Below, piece by piece: positions 1 through 10,932 of a stretch of DNA of 64,000 bases. Location of the stretch: positions 10,234,209-10,298,208 of the forward strand of contig CM057003.1 of NCBI GenBank assembly GCA_029891345.1. The letters run 5' to 3'. The notes beneath the pieces were generated by a model. It was not told where the DNA came from, ran no database searches, and saw only the letters and a program-made list of their open reading frames with translations. This DNA comes from Dryococelus australis (lineage: Eukaryota; Arthropoda; Insecta; Phasmatodea; Phasmatidae). How positions within the stretch are numbered: the stretch's first letter is position 1; each line of letters starts with the position of its first letter. The position numbers were made by a program, and so were the translations under genes.

Positions 1-1049
1 GAAACAAGAAAGCAAAGCTGTGAAATTTGATATATTTCTTTACGCACGTTGTCTGGTATTTGAAATTAATGTGCATAAAAATATGCCTTCTTTATCGGTG
101 GTTCTTACAAGTGGTGTGGTTAACGCGTTATCGTATTTTCTTATACTCTATCATGTAACTAAAACTACAGTATATACCGATTTAGTTAACATTACCCAAT
201 AAAAATGGATGTATTTACTTGAAGGAAATTAAAGCAAACAAGGTTAGACACTTGAGTAACTAAATTACATAAAAAGCGTATGAAACGTAACTAACCAGAA
301 AAAATATCAGTCGAATTTAATAGGTTCCGAAATGCAACATAGGAGAATTAAGATGTGCCAATCCTAGATAAAGGTGTATGCCAACTTTGGAAGCAAATAT
401 TTTGACAATTTGATGAGAGAGTTTTTCACAATATGTTGTGACACACGGTTATGTTGTAACATAACTTATGTGTAGCCATGAACTCTACTATGATCGTCCG
501 CGGTAGGGCGTTTGCATATGTAGGGCGATCAATGCCATTAGCGGTCACCGCTCGTAAACGGTGAACGAGCTTCAACACATTACTATTGTGTATATTTCTT
601 TCTCTCAGTCGTGGTTTTCGACCATCATCTGTGTTATTTCCGTTTTCTCTCGGCATTCTATACTGGAGTTAGTGAGATGTGCCTTAGATACATCTTAGCC
701 GAGCTTCTAATCTACGCAAATCGGGAAATCGTACGTCTATCTACGTATCTGTAAGTGTAAACAAATTAATTTATGGGTTTCAAACTTTTATCTTGTTTTC
801 GTGTCTGTAGTCCTGAGAGCGATTTTCCGACAAATCCATGTACTAGAGGACACTATTTTCATTAAGAAACTCATCCAAAATAAATGAATGAAGATTATTA
901 ATTTTCATAGTATGATCGAAAACCTCACAGTACCCACGGTATGAAATGTAAAGATATACCGCAATGTATTTGTGCACCCCACGCCCTCTTAGTATCACTT
1001 GCAGGTGGTTTTTTATCTTATCTCCAGTGACTCTTTTCAACCAGGCAAA
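1..1049. other. AT-rich DNA, nothing recognised
   Basis: No repeat, RNA gene or convincing coding frame was found. The open frames here are under 80 codons, in AT-rich DNA, and show no recognisable domain. Confidence 0.6.
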
Positions 1050-1860
1050 GGGTTTCCTTTAACACCACCAGAGGTTCACTTCAGCTAGTGTCGCACAGAT
1101 CTTGGCGACTTCATCGGTCGAGAGCCGGGGTTGATGTATTTCCACGCCGCTCTCCCCCAGGGCAGCTCTGATTATCTCCAGGCGGGGGATGATCGTGAGT
1201 AACGCAGGCCGGAACCTGACCCCGAGGGCCCGATATGTCAAGTGGCTGGCTTGCCCTGTGCCTTATGTGGGACTCCGCACGAAGAGTTTCTCGAGCCTTG
1301 CTGGTTGTCCGGCACAGGCGAGGACCACGGTTGCCCCTGTAACCCACCCCTCCCCTCCCCACCCCGAATGTTTTCCACTCCAAGGGACGTTAGCAGGAGG
1401 TCCAGAGGGAAAAAGAAAGACCAGAAATATTTCCTATTGTTGCTACTGGCGTCCTTCCTCTCCTTCCTTCCTTCCTTTCCTTCTGAGCGACCACTCGAGG
1501 AAGTTCTCCTCCCACTATCCCTTCTCCAAAAACGTCTCAACAAACCCCCCCCCCCCCCATTTACCCTTCCCAGTCACATGACAAATAGCCTGGCGTGGCA
1601 GACGACGTATCGGGACAGCCCGGATAAACTACAAGACCTCGACAACCTTCGGGGACAACCCCTCGCAGGTCCTTTCCCAACCCCTTCACCGCATCCTTAA
1701 TCCACTCCCTCCCCTCCCGGGAACCACAGTCATCGTCTAATAACTCGCCGGGTCCAGTCACATTACGTTCCTGCTGCGCAGCTGCAGATGAAGCCCGGGG
1801 AGAATTGATGTGCGCGCGGGTCAAGACTGCAGTCTCCTGGCAGAGTACTTAAACGAGACG
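1050..1860. other. GC-rich, CpG-containing island
   Basis: This segment is clearly richer in G and C than its flanks and contains pyrimidine-rich runs (TCCTTCC repeats near 1455-1485) and a 14-C run at 1545-1558. Several overlapping frames stay open on both strands, as expected where GC content lowers stop frequency. One minus-strand frame (about 1059-1262, no upstream ATG in frame) reads like a soluble protein segment with PRLEIIRAALGE and STDEVAKICATL, but I do not recognise it. The island could be a regulatory region or first exon. No core promoter motif is clear. Confidence 0.4.
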
Positions 1861-2796
1861 TCGAGAGGTTTGTAGCACCAATAATTTTTTTAAATCTAGC
1901 TTCGGGAATAGGTACCTGTTTATTGCCTTGCCCCTTAAAAATAAAAATAAATACATTTGTATATCGTACCCTGGACGCAAGGCTATCAAAACTCAAATTT
2001 ATTTATTTCGACTGCCTCTGTAATGACAACTTAAGTCTTGAGTTCTTTTACTTAAATCTAACCAGGTACAGCACACTGTGTGCATACGTCAAAATAAAAA
2101 AAAAACTATGAATGTTTCAAAATAACAACAGGCGAAACATAAATATAATCATTAAAAAAATATTAAATGCTAGAAATTAATCTGTTTTCTAGTTTGTTCA
2201 TATGTTGAGCAGGGCTAGAAACGAGTAAATGTAAGTATATGAATGTTACTATAGCACAACCATCCATATCATAATATAACTATTTAACAAACATACGTAT
2301 AAGAGTGCAAGACGTCTCAACACACTGAGATATATTGACAAATGCATGGTACCGCACTTATAGATTAATTAATTTGAATAATTTAATCGACAAGTGTAGC
2401 TAGGGTACAGTACTAATTTAGAAAATGACAGTTATTTAAATACTACAGAATAAATGTTATGACGTGTTTCTGCATGCGTGTGAAATCATCGACGCGTACT
2501 TTTGATGAACTTGGTACAGTTCCCCCCCCCCCCCCAAAACCTGTTAGTTTTGTCCAGTTACATACTTTACACGGGTAAATTATTCCATGCTAGTGTAACA
2601 GAAGCGCCAAAAGAATTTGCACGGATGTGGGTTTCGTGAGCGCGTAAAGTTAAGCGAAATATAGTCTTAGCACGAGTGTCAACTTTTTTGTCTTACAATC
2701 GGGAAATGAGGGCAAGAGAACTGTGCCTTTTTTGAAGAGTTCTTATAGCACTGTCTCATCAAAGGGATTCTAAATACTGAAACCAGTTGCGGTGTG

Positions 2797-2803
<7 letters not shown>
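1861..2803. other. AT-rich DNA with a poly-C run
   Basis: The only structure seen is an isolated 14-nt C run at 2522-2535. No gene or interspersed repeat was recognised. Confidence 0.55.

Positions 2804-2856
<53 letters not shown>
2804..2856. repeat. Poly-T homopolymer, 53 nt
   Basis: An uninterrupted run of about 53 T. It could be the reverse-strand poly-A tail of a retroposed sequence, but no retroelement body was recognised beside it. Its length in the assembly is likely unreliable. Confidence 0.9.
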
Positions 2857-2858
<2 letters not shown>

Positions 2859-2912
2859 CGAATCTATTAAACGTACCATTAAAAAGTGCTAATTTACGAA
2901 AAGAAAACACAT

Positions 2913-3254
2913 TTCAGACTACGTCTGTTGGTTACTTTCAAGAAATCACGCACATTAGGAACACCACTTCGGGGCACTCCAACATAGCAAAAAAAAGCTT
3001 TCGCAGTGCGCTGTATCTCAAAGTATTTCAGTTAGATAATAACAAGAGTACTCCAGAGGCATTCACTGAACCTTAATACAGACTTCAGACTATGTCTGTT
3101 GGTTACTTTGAAGACATCACGCACATTAGGAACACCACTTCGGGGCACTCCAACATAGCTAAAAACAGCTTTCGCAGTGCGCTGTATCTCAAAGTATTTC
3201 AGTTAGATAATAACAAAAGTACTCCAGAGGCATTCACTGAACCTTAATACAGAC
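2913..3254. repeat. Tandem duplication, 171-bp unit x2
   Basis: Two adjacent copies of a 171-bp sequence start at 2913 and 3084. Both begin TTCAGACTAYGTCTGTTGG and end TTAATACAGAC. They differ at only a few positions (for example CAAGAAATC against GAAGACATC), so the duplication is recent. The 171-bp length falls in the range typical of satellite monomers, but only two copies are present. A short GC-rich stretch (3255-3430) follows. Confidence 0.9.
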
Positions 3255-3787
3255 TTTCCGCCAGTAAAATTGTAGGCTCGCCGCTTAAAGTCCCGTAGGT
3301 ACACGCAGCTCGACGATAACACTGCACGCCAGTTCAGAGCCTTGCGCGTAGGGGCGATGGCGCACTTGGTGCGCGTGGCAGTGTCGTCCTACTTGTCCTT
3401 ATCGCTTCGCCTCGACCGCGGAGAACAACTCTCGAAAGACAAGCCTCTCAGTATAGAAAAATCTGACATCCAATCCTTTTAAATCTGTTTTCCGCAATGC
3501 AAGATCAATTTATCTGCTGTACCTCCAGAGACAGTGCTGACAATTTTTCACACTAAATAGGAATCAGTTATTTTTTACTGATTGTCAGTTGAAACTGCTC
3601 CATCCGGAATCTGTAGAAAAAATATCACTAATTCATCAGTTAAAAGAAATCTACTAATTCAAGCAGTAGAAAACTACTTATTTATAGTTTGTTATTAATA
3701 AATAAGCACAGAGCATTCCTATGTGATGTAAGTTAGGTGCGATATATTTTGTCGCACAACACAAATAGTGTCTACACAAAAACGTTT

Positions 3788-3880
3788 TTGGAAGTGGTTG
3801 GGCTCGAACCTCCGCCCATAAAGCAAAGCATGATGAAGCTTTCATGATCAGCCATATCCACTGTCCTCCTTTACCACTGC
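3788..3880 (-). other. tRNA-like segment in left arm of F1
   Basis: On the minus strand a B-box-like GGTTCGAGCCC sits beside an anticodon-region-like stretch, but the A-box end is poor. The partner arm carries the matching sequence on the plus strand (4655-4740). It looks like a tRNA-derived SINE fragment or tRNA pseudogene captured by the foldback element, not a functional tRNA. Confidence 0.4.
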
Positions 3881-4654
3881 CAAACGTGTGCTCGTATTAC
3901 GGGTACTGAACCACAAAATGTAACGTCAAATATTGTCGTACGTTTCGTGATGTGAAAGTATTTCTTGTTGACGAAATATACAGATTTTCTGCGCAAGTAC
4001 ATGTCTTCAAAGTTCGAAAGTCAATCAACCTTCTTAATTTAGTTCGGATTCTGTGCTTTAAAAGATAAATATAGTGGTTTCAACGTACTAGGTTATCGAT
4101 GTCCACTAGTATACGCAATTTTACAATGCAACGAGACACTTGAGATTTAAACTGTTATTTTGAGTGACATATTGGTCAGTGATAATTTTACTGACTCGAT
4201 AGTGCGGTGATTCAATAAGAAAGGAGGATTTACACCAACAAAAGTTTTCTGGTCTCTGCAAGTTGACATATCAAATAATGAGGAAACGACAAATTTTATC
4301 AAATATTGCATTGTTTCTAACTTTCCACTGTCTAATTAGCACAGTTATTACTAATCAATCTGTCTCCTCAAAATAACAGTTTCAGTGTGTAAAATCTCGT
4401 TGAATTGTAAAATGGCAGATACATAGAAAACACCGATATCACCGTTAAAACCACTATATTTCACTTTTAAAGCACACAATCTGAACTAAACTTAACTTAT
4501 AATGACTTTCGAGCCTTACAAAGACATGTACCTATATACGTATAATATAGTGTATATTTCTACAACATGAAGTACTTTCACGTTACGAAACTTACAGTCG
4601 TTCGCCATTGTAAGTTTATGTTACCACGCAAATGCGAGATCGTTTATCTCAGTG

Positions 4655-4740
4655 ACAAAGTAGCAGAGTTGGTAGAACGTCAGCCACAAGAAACGAGAGA
4701 ATGTGTTGTGTTTTAGGGTGGTGGCTCGATACAAACCACT
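4655..4740 (+). other. tRNA-like segment in right arm of F1
   Basis: The A-box-like TAGCAGAGTTGGTAGAACG is followed about 55 nt later by a degraded B box, GGCTCGATACAAACC. It pairs with the tRNA-like segment in the left arm. Box spacing is tRNA-like but the B box is damaged, so a working tRNA gene is unlikely. Confidence 0.45.
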
Positions 4741-5160
4741 TCCAAAATTTCCTTGTACATGTAATAATTTTGTTTTACGACAAAATTATTTCACACCTAA
4801 TTTATTTCAAACCGTAATGCACTGTTTTAAACCCTTTTGCTTTTTATTAATCGACTTTAAATAACTGATTTTCTACTGTTTTTGTATTAGTGGATTTCAT
4901 TTAACTGAAGATATTAGTAGTTTACTTTTTATACTGATTCCGGATGAAGCAGTTCCAACTGACAATCAGAAAAAAATAACTGATTCCGATTTAGAGTGTA
5001 GTGATATAATTTTCCTCCTTCCCATGAAAATATTGCTCAAATTCGATTTTACGAGTTACCATAGTTGTGAATTCAGGGCGTACAGCACCTGCTAAAAATT
5101 ACATGCGCGCCTCTTTGTTCACTCTGGGTCTGAATGAGTAAACAACGTGGTATTTAGCAC

Positions 5161-6084
5161 CCATGGTCCATGGTGGTGCCCTGAGGTGGGGATGAAGAAA
5201 TGCGGGAATGAAACGAAAGGAGGGAATGGAAGTACCTCAACAATACCTATTGCCCATGGTCCATGGTGGTGCCCTGAGGTGAGGATGCAGAAATGAGGGA
5301 ATGAAACGAAAGGAGGGAATGGAAGTACCTCAACAATACCTATTGCCCATGGTCCATGGTGGTGCCCTGAGGTGGCGATGCAGAAATGAGGGAATGAAAC
5401 GAAAGGAGGGAATGGAAGTACCTCAACAATACCTATTGCCCATGGTCCATGGTGGTGCCCTGAGGTGGGAATGAAGAAATGAGGGAATGAAACGAAAGGA
5501 GGGAATGGAAGTACCTCAACAATACCTATTGCCCATGGTCCATGGTGGTGCCCTGAGGTGAGGATGCAGAAATGAGGGAATGAAACGAAAGGAGGGAATG
5601 GAAGTACCTCAACAATACCTATTGCCCATGGTCCATGGTGGTGCCCTGAGGTGGGAATGAAGAAATGAGGGAATGAAACGAAAGGAGGGAATGGAAGTAC
5701 CTCAACAATACCTATTGCCCATGGTCCATGGTGGTGCCCTGAGGTGAGGATGCAGAAATGAGGGAATGAAACGAAAGGAGGGAATGGAAGTACCTCAACA
5801 ATACCTATTGCCCATGGTCCATGGTGGTGCCCTGAGGTGGGGATGAAGAAATGAGGGAATGAAACGAAAGGAGGGAATGGAAGTACCTCAACAATACCTA
5901 TTGCCCATGGTCCATGGTGGTGCCCTGAGGTGAGGATGCAGAAATGAGGGAATGAAACGAAAGGAGGGAATGGAAGTACCTCAACAATACCTATTGCCCA
6001 TGGTCCATGGTGGTGCCCTGAGGTGAGGATGCAGAAATGAGGGAATGAAACGAAAGGAGGGAATGGAAGTACCTCAACAATACC
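5161..6084. repeat. 93-bp minisatellite, 10 units
   Basis: Units start at 5161, 5254, 5347, 5440, 5533, 5626, 5719, 5812, 5905 and 5998, a strict 93-bp period. Each begins CCATGGTCCATGGTGGTGCC, which contains two NcoI-like palindromes. The variable segment after CCTGAGGTG tends to alternate between GGATGCAG and GAATGAAG or GGATGAAG types. Because 93 is a multiple of three, one minus-strand frame stays open for 322 codons, repeating SGHHHGPWAIGIVEVLPFPP. This is an effect of unit length and low divergence, not evidence of a protein. Confidence 0.95.
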
Positions 6085-6241
6085 CATGGAAACTTACACG
6101 ACGTTACACGCACAAAATTCATAAACGATTTCCTTCACTATAGGCTTTTATCGATAATTGAGAATTTCACCTCTGTTTCTTTAACAACGTTAACATGAGT
6201 GTAACTGTTTCATTCAAAAGTTTTTTTTAATAACGCTAATG

Positions 6242-6270
6242 TCAGACATTCATAAAAAAAAAAAAAAAAA
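6242..6270. repeat. Poly-A run
   Basis: An A-rich homopolymer run just downstream of the 93-bp array. No retroposon body was recognised. Confidence 0.7.
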
Positions 6271-6429
6271 AACAAGGATTAATAATCTCAGCTGTCAATC
6301 AATCCCCTTCCCAGAAAATTTCTAATTAATCTCTTTATTTTCTCGTTGTCAGCCTACATTCTTCCGCAGCCCCAGAACGTGTCTGCCGCATTCACCTGCA
6401 AATCTCGTTTCCCAATAATTAGAGGCCGG

Positions 6430-6945
6430 GGCTCAATTTTTAACCCATTTTTTAAATTTTCCACCCCTTGCCTTCCCTGGACCGCTTCTCTCCCGACTCC
6501 CTTGGATACATTTCCGTCGTAATTACGAACCTTAATGGGACGAGGCGGCGAGAGCAGTTGGGAGTTCGAGGGATTGACCCTGGCGGAAGCAGCGAGAACA
6601 GCGCCCGGCACGTGGTGATTTCGCTCTGAATCCATTTCCCCTCTCACACACCACCAACCCCCCCCCCCCCCTGTTCACTCTCTCTCTCTCCTGGCCTAAC
6701 ATTTTGCTTTTCGAACCCAAGGACACTCGAGGGGTGCGCGGGCACCGGCAAGCCGGAAATTGCCAGCAAAGCTACGCGAGCCCGCAGAAGAATGCGCCCT
6801 CTCTACGGATACGGCCTGATGCGAGCGGACTCGCTCCCGCGGGGACTGCGATAACGATGTTGACGGCTTTCGCTTCGCATACGGTTCAACTTCTCCCATA
6901 AACTGCATCGAGAAGCAGCTCTTATGCGAGGTAAAATACATCTTA
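6430..6945. other. GC-rich island with poly-C run
   Basis: A CpG-rich segment in an AT-rich setting, with a 14-C run (6658-6671) followed by a short CT repeat. Overlapping frames on both strands are open by composition and carry no recognised domain. It may be a regulatory or exon-proximal region. Confidence 0.35.
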
Positions 6946-6954
6946 AAATCGTGC

Positions 6955-7400
6955 TATGGTTCATTCACGGTTACTTCAGCTCTTTTCTGAAGCCCTGTTA
7001 AAGTTCTACTTCCAGGATATTCCTCCGCCTTGTGCAAACTAAGCTTAACTAATCCTGGAGAATTACACCAGAGGGACAACGCACCACATTCATGCGCACT
7101 AAGTGTAACAGTATTTTGTATAAGGACTATTTCTCACTAGGCGCTACCAACATACCTATTTTCTCCCTGATTTTTTTTCTTCAGATTATGTATAAATGAA
7201 GCATTGTAATATATAGATAAAATATGAATAACATTTCAATTTTACAAAAAAAAAAAAAAAAAGTAACTTTTATGATCACAAGTATAAAACGCTTGTGATA
7301 CAGGGCGTATTTTGGAAATAACTGTCTCCCCACGTCATACATGGGGAGATTTTGCTAAGGTTTGATTCAAAAAGGTCGAAGAAACCGTGAATGGACTATA
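6955..7400 (+). mobile_element. MITE family A, copy A1 (446 bp)
   Basis: The left end reads TATGGTTCATTCACGGTTAC and the right end reads GAAACCGTGAATGGACTATA, giving a terminal inverted repeat of about 20 bp with TA at the edges. The left head continues through CTCTTTTCTGAAGCCCTG, TTCTACTTCC and CCTCCGCCTTGTGCAAAC, a module shared with families B and E. It is non-coding. The interior matches A2 in the opposite orientation, A3, A4 and A5. Confidence 0.8.
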
Positions 7401-8377
7401 TAATATATTCGCGGTTTCTTCAAGCTATTTCAATCAAACCTTTAGGAAGAAAACACCCTATGTAGGAAGTGTTTGAGTAGAGGTCTATTGCAGATCTTGG
7501 CGAGACTCAGTAATTCAATTAAAATTCAACCAATTTCACGCTAAATTCAAACAAATTTCTAGCTCCCCGTCAAATTTTTCAAAGCGCAACGCAAAATCAA
7601 TCATATTTAGGGTCAATATTAAAATTGATTTTCAACCTGTGTTCACTCTTTGTGTGTGGTTCTTTAAAGACTCATTTTCAAGCTAACTCATCAAATTTTT
7701 CATGAAATTCCAAGAGTTTTCATACTTTTCTTGTGATTTTATTTCTGACCAATTGACTTGGCTTTATAAATAACGGTAAATATTTGCCTTATTGGTCATA
7801 ATTGTGGCCTCATTCACCCTGAAAATGGACCGCTGATAAAAAAGTGAGCAAAGAATGTTTTAAAAAAAAAGCGTGTAATTGAGATTGAAGATTTGGGTCA
7901 AATTATCTTGATTTTGGGAGTGAGATTGATGAGATGAATCATGTTTGTAGAAGAAGAGATTGAAAAATTGATGCTTGAAAGTGAGAAATTTGCGTGAAGT
8001 TAATTAAATTATTGCGCTGCGCCAAGATCTGCAATAGTCTTCCACTTGTTTGGTACTTTCCTAAATACTTCACGTATCACAAGCATTTTATACATGTTAT
8101 CATGGAAAAGTAACTTCATTTTGGTGAAATTCAACTTTTAGTTAGATTTTGTCTGTAAATTATAATATTTCATTTAGGCCTATAGCTAATACGAAAAAAG
8201 ACGGACAGAAAACTTGTGTAGGCAATGCCTAGTAAGAAATAATTCTTATGCAAAACATTATTACACTCCGTGAACACGAATGCGATGCGTTAGCCCTGTG
8301 GTGCAATTTTCCAAGCTTTGTTTGCATGAGGCGGAGGAACATCCTCGATAGTTGGCGGTAACTGAAAATGGAGTATA
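7401..8377 (-). mobile_element. MITE family A, copy A2, interrupted
   Basis: This is a reverse-orientation copy abutting A1 tail to tail at a TATATA junction. From its head (8377 going left) it reads the same blocks as A1: CCTCCGCCTCATGCAAAC, GCACCA, CATTCGTG, then CTTGTGATACG and AATCAAACC. It is split by element D (7485-8037). Removing D leaves about 424 bp, close to the 446 bp of A1. Confidence 0.75.
7485..8037. mobile_element. MITE D (553 bp) nested in A2
   Basis: A perfect 18-bp terminal inverted repeat, CTATTGCAGATCTTGGCG, at 7485-7502 pairs with its complement at 8020-8037. The interior is AT-rich and non-coding, with no similarity to the A, B, C or E heads. It interrupts A2, so it is the younger insertion. 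A clean target-site duplication was not identified. Confidence 0.75.
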
Positions 8378-8690
8378 TATGGCACTTTCATACTAACCTT
8401 CATGCGAGAGTATCTCGTGCATGGCGAGACGTAGAAATCATGGGGTGGAAAATGTCATGCAAGTCAGTTTTGCACGCAACTAATGACTCTATTTGTTGTT
8501 CTGTGCTATTCTGTACGGCCAAGGGAAACCATTTCTTTAATGCTATTTTGTGTTTACAGTAACACGGCATTGCTTTGATTCAAAGAGAACGTGGAGGAAG
8601 AGTTGCCTACCAATCAGGGCATGGCATTGCTACAACTGAACACGTAGTTTGCGATTTAACCAGAAACGATGGATACTGGAGCGATGCGCG

Positions 8691-8788
8691 GCGCGCCCAC
8701 ACGCACACACGCCCTCACGCCCACGCGCCCACATGGGCACCCACCCACCCACACACACACAGATATATATATATAGACACACACGCAT
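8691..8788. repeat. CA/CCCA-rich compound microsatellite with short TA tract
   Basis: Imperfect CACACG, CCCACG and CCCACCCA tracts grade into (CA)n, then (TA)5 and GACACACAC. It is low-complexity DNA without coding signal. Confidence 0.85.
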
Positions 8789-10932
8789 AATTAAAGTGGC
8801 AGATCATCTCAGCAGAGAAGATAGCTGTGCAAGGAGGAATCACGTGATAAATATTCATTGCGAAGAAAAATCTTGAAAATTTTGTTTTGGAAATGAAGAG
8901 GAGTTCAGATAGTGTTTTTCTGCAAGTTTTATCTGTGGACTCGTTTCGAAAAGGATTCGCCTGATATCCTCGCATGATAAATCCATTTTGCATCGTGTAA
9001 ACGCAGCTTCCTAATACGTCAATTGGCGTCCACAACATTTTGGAAGGGAAAAATAGAAAATCTTTGAAAAAGCAATACTAGATAATGTTCATTGCCAACT
9101 TTGTAAGAAAATATTTTAGCCATATTGATTCAACTATTTCGTATAATCTTTCACTCCACGGTGACACTTAAAAAAATTTCCGACCGAAAAAATTAAATAG
9201 CTGGGTAGAAATGCATCACTATGGTAAAATATGTGCTTCCAAGGAGAGTAATAACAATTACGTAAGATTTCCCTTAATTTTAGTTTTTCTGTACTGGTTT
9301 CCATAAAAGTGCAAACATAATTTACCCCTAATACGTTAATTTATGTCCCACACACTTGTGAGTGTGCGTATTGGATTCAAATTACAATAAGACTATTCTC
9401 ACTGCAGGTGACGCCCTTCCGTATAAAATACACCTATTAAAATATATCTGAGAAACTGAAAAGATTTTTGTTTGCCTTATTCCTTAAATTATTTCATTTG
9501 TGTGTAATTTTTTAGTTGTACCTTCACTGACTAGATTTCGGCATCATTTAATTATTAGATAAACATTTTAATGTCTCAAATATCGTCGAAAGTATTTGAC
9601 TTGCATTGTTTATGACTTATACTGTTTATACTGAAGTTGTAGTAAATACCCGAAGAAATTACGATTAAAAGTAGACAATTTTTTTTACCTGACCACAGTT
9701 GTGCAGGAGAATACGTGTTCTTCTAAATTACTCACGAGAAGAGTCATGTATTTTAAATAACACCGTTCACTAATTTCATATATAAAATTTGTTATACAAC
9801 TTTCCTTTTTCATGTGTCAATTATACGGCAACATTGCAATAATACAAAGAACGAAGATATCCTGAAAACTTCGATATCAGTACATCGGGAACAGTTTTTG
9901 TAATCTTAATGATTGAATAATGTTGATGTAAGCCGCTTCTTGTTTGGGACCCTATCTTGACCGGCTTACAGACAATTTTCCAAATGTCGACGTGACATCA
10001 GGGTGAGGAAATGGCACCTCACAGCAGCAATTACAGACTCCCGAATAATAAATATGGTTATCTTTTAAGTTAATATTCTCTGACCACAGTATTGGGAATG
10101 CTGTGCAATTTCCTCCTGATTCCACTGATACGTGCTATCCCGTTAGGGACATTTCCATTAACTCGTTCCAGAACAGATAAAATGAGTCACAACGATAGCT
10201 GCTCTATAAAACAATTACCGAAGCGTATTTACATCAACAAACATACTTCCGATTAAAAAAAAAACACCGGCGAAGTTTTAGATCGCAGAGGGATGGAGAA
10301 TTTTTCATCTCGAACAGCAAGTTTACCACAGATTTGGCAGTGAAGCTGGGAAGAGGACAGTCCAGTGTGATATTTTAGTTTATTTCTGTGTTACTCATCG
10401 AACCAAAATTACGTGCATTAAAAGATGCACTTTGCTAGAGGCTGTCCGCCGTAAAATAAGGACTTCTGAGATTCCTGCCTCGCTTCTACGTTTCATCGTA
10501 TCCATACTCATCCACAACATGTAACATTAGCATCACCGTGTGCCTTTCATCTAGAGTATGTGCTTTGACGAAAGACGCTGTGGAATTATAGCTAATATTG
10601 TATAGATAACTATGACGGAATATTTTACTCTATATCTGGGGAAAAAAATTAAATAATTTAATTTCCCGTGCAGTTCACAAACGGAATATTTAATATAACT
10701 TCAATGTAGAGATTTTTTAAAATAATTTTCTCCAAACGATTTAGACAAGACTGTCACTGTTTCCGGTAAAATATGTGAAGTAATAGGCAGGAAGTGTTTC
10801 CAAACATTGATTTAAAAATTCTGGATTAACAACAAACCAGCAATGCAATACAACATACAATTAAATACAATATCTTAAGGGAATTGTATTATAAGAAAAA
10901 CACACTCCGAGTACGATAACAAATGTTGTGAC
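8789..10932. other. AT-rich DNA, no gene seen
   Basis: About 2.1 kb without recognised genes or interspersed repeats. The only local structure noted is a short hairpin, GTAAGCCG (9928-9935) with CGGCTTAC (9961-9968). Confidence 0.55.

Larger units (their letters stand above)
3549..4999. mobile_element. Large foldback element F1 (long inverted repeat)
   Basis: The left end (CACACTAAATAGGAATCAGT) matches the reverse complement of the right end (ACTGATTCCGATTTAGAGTG), and the match continues inward. Paired landmarks include CATCCGGAATC, the GTCGCACAAC-like and TTGTCGTAAAAC blocks, AGTGGTT...CTCGA, AGCACAGAATCYGAACTAAA, AATATAGTGGTTT and AACTGTTATTTTGAG. The arms run about 3549-4215 and 4300-4999, with a spacer near 4215-4300. 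The arms are clearly diverged from one another, so this is an old foldback or MITE with very long terminal inverted repeats. No transposase frame is present. A shorter relative lies at 28375-28571. The exact target-site duplication is not clear. Confidence 0.8.

Noticed and set aside
1111-1700. Overlapping frames of 87-152 codons in the GC-rich island
   Set aside because: Several frames on both strands are open at once, codons are dominated by proline/glycine low complexity, and homopolymer C encodes part of them.
5119-6087. 322-codon minus-strand frame over the 93-bp array
   Set aside because: The period is divisible by three and the units are nearly identical, so any stop-free unit gives a long frame. 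No non-repeat coding sequence flanks it.
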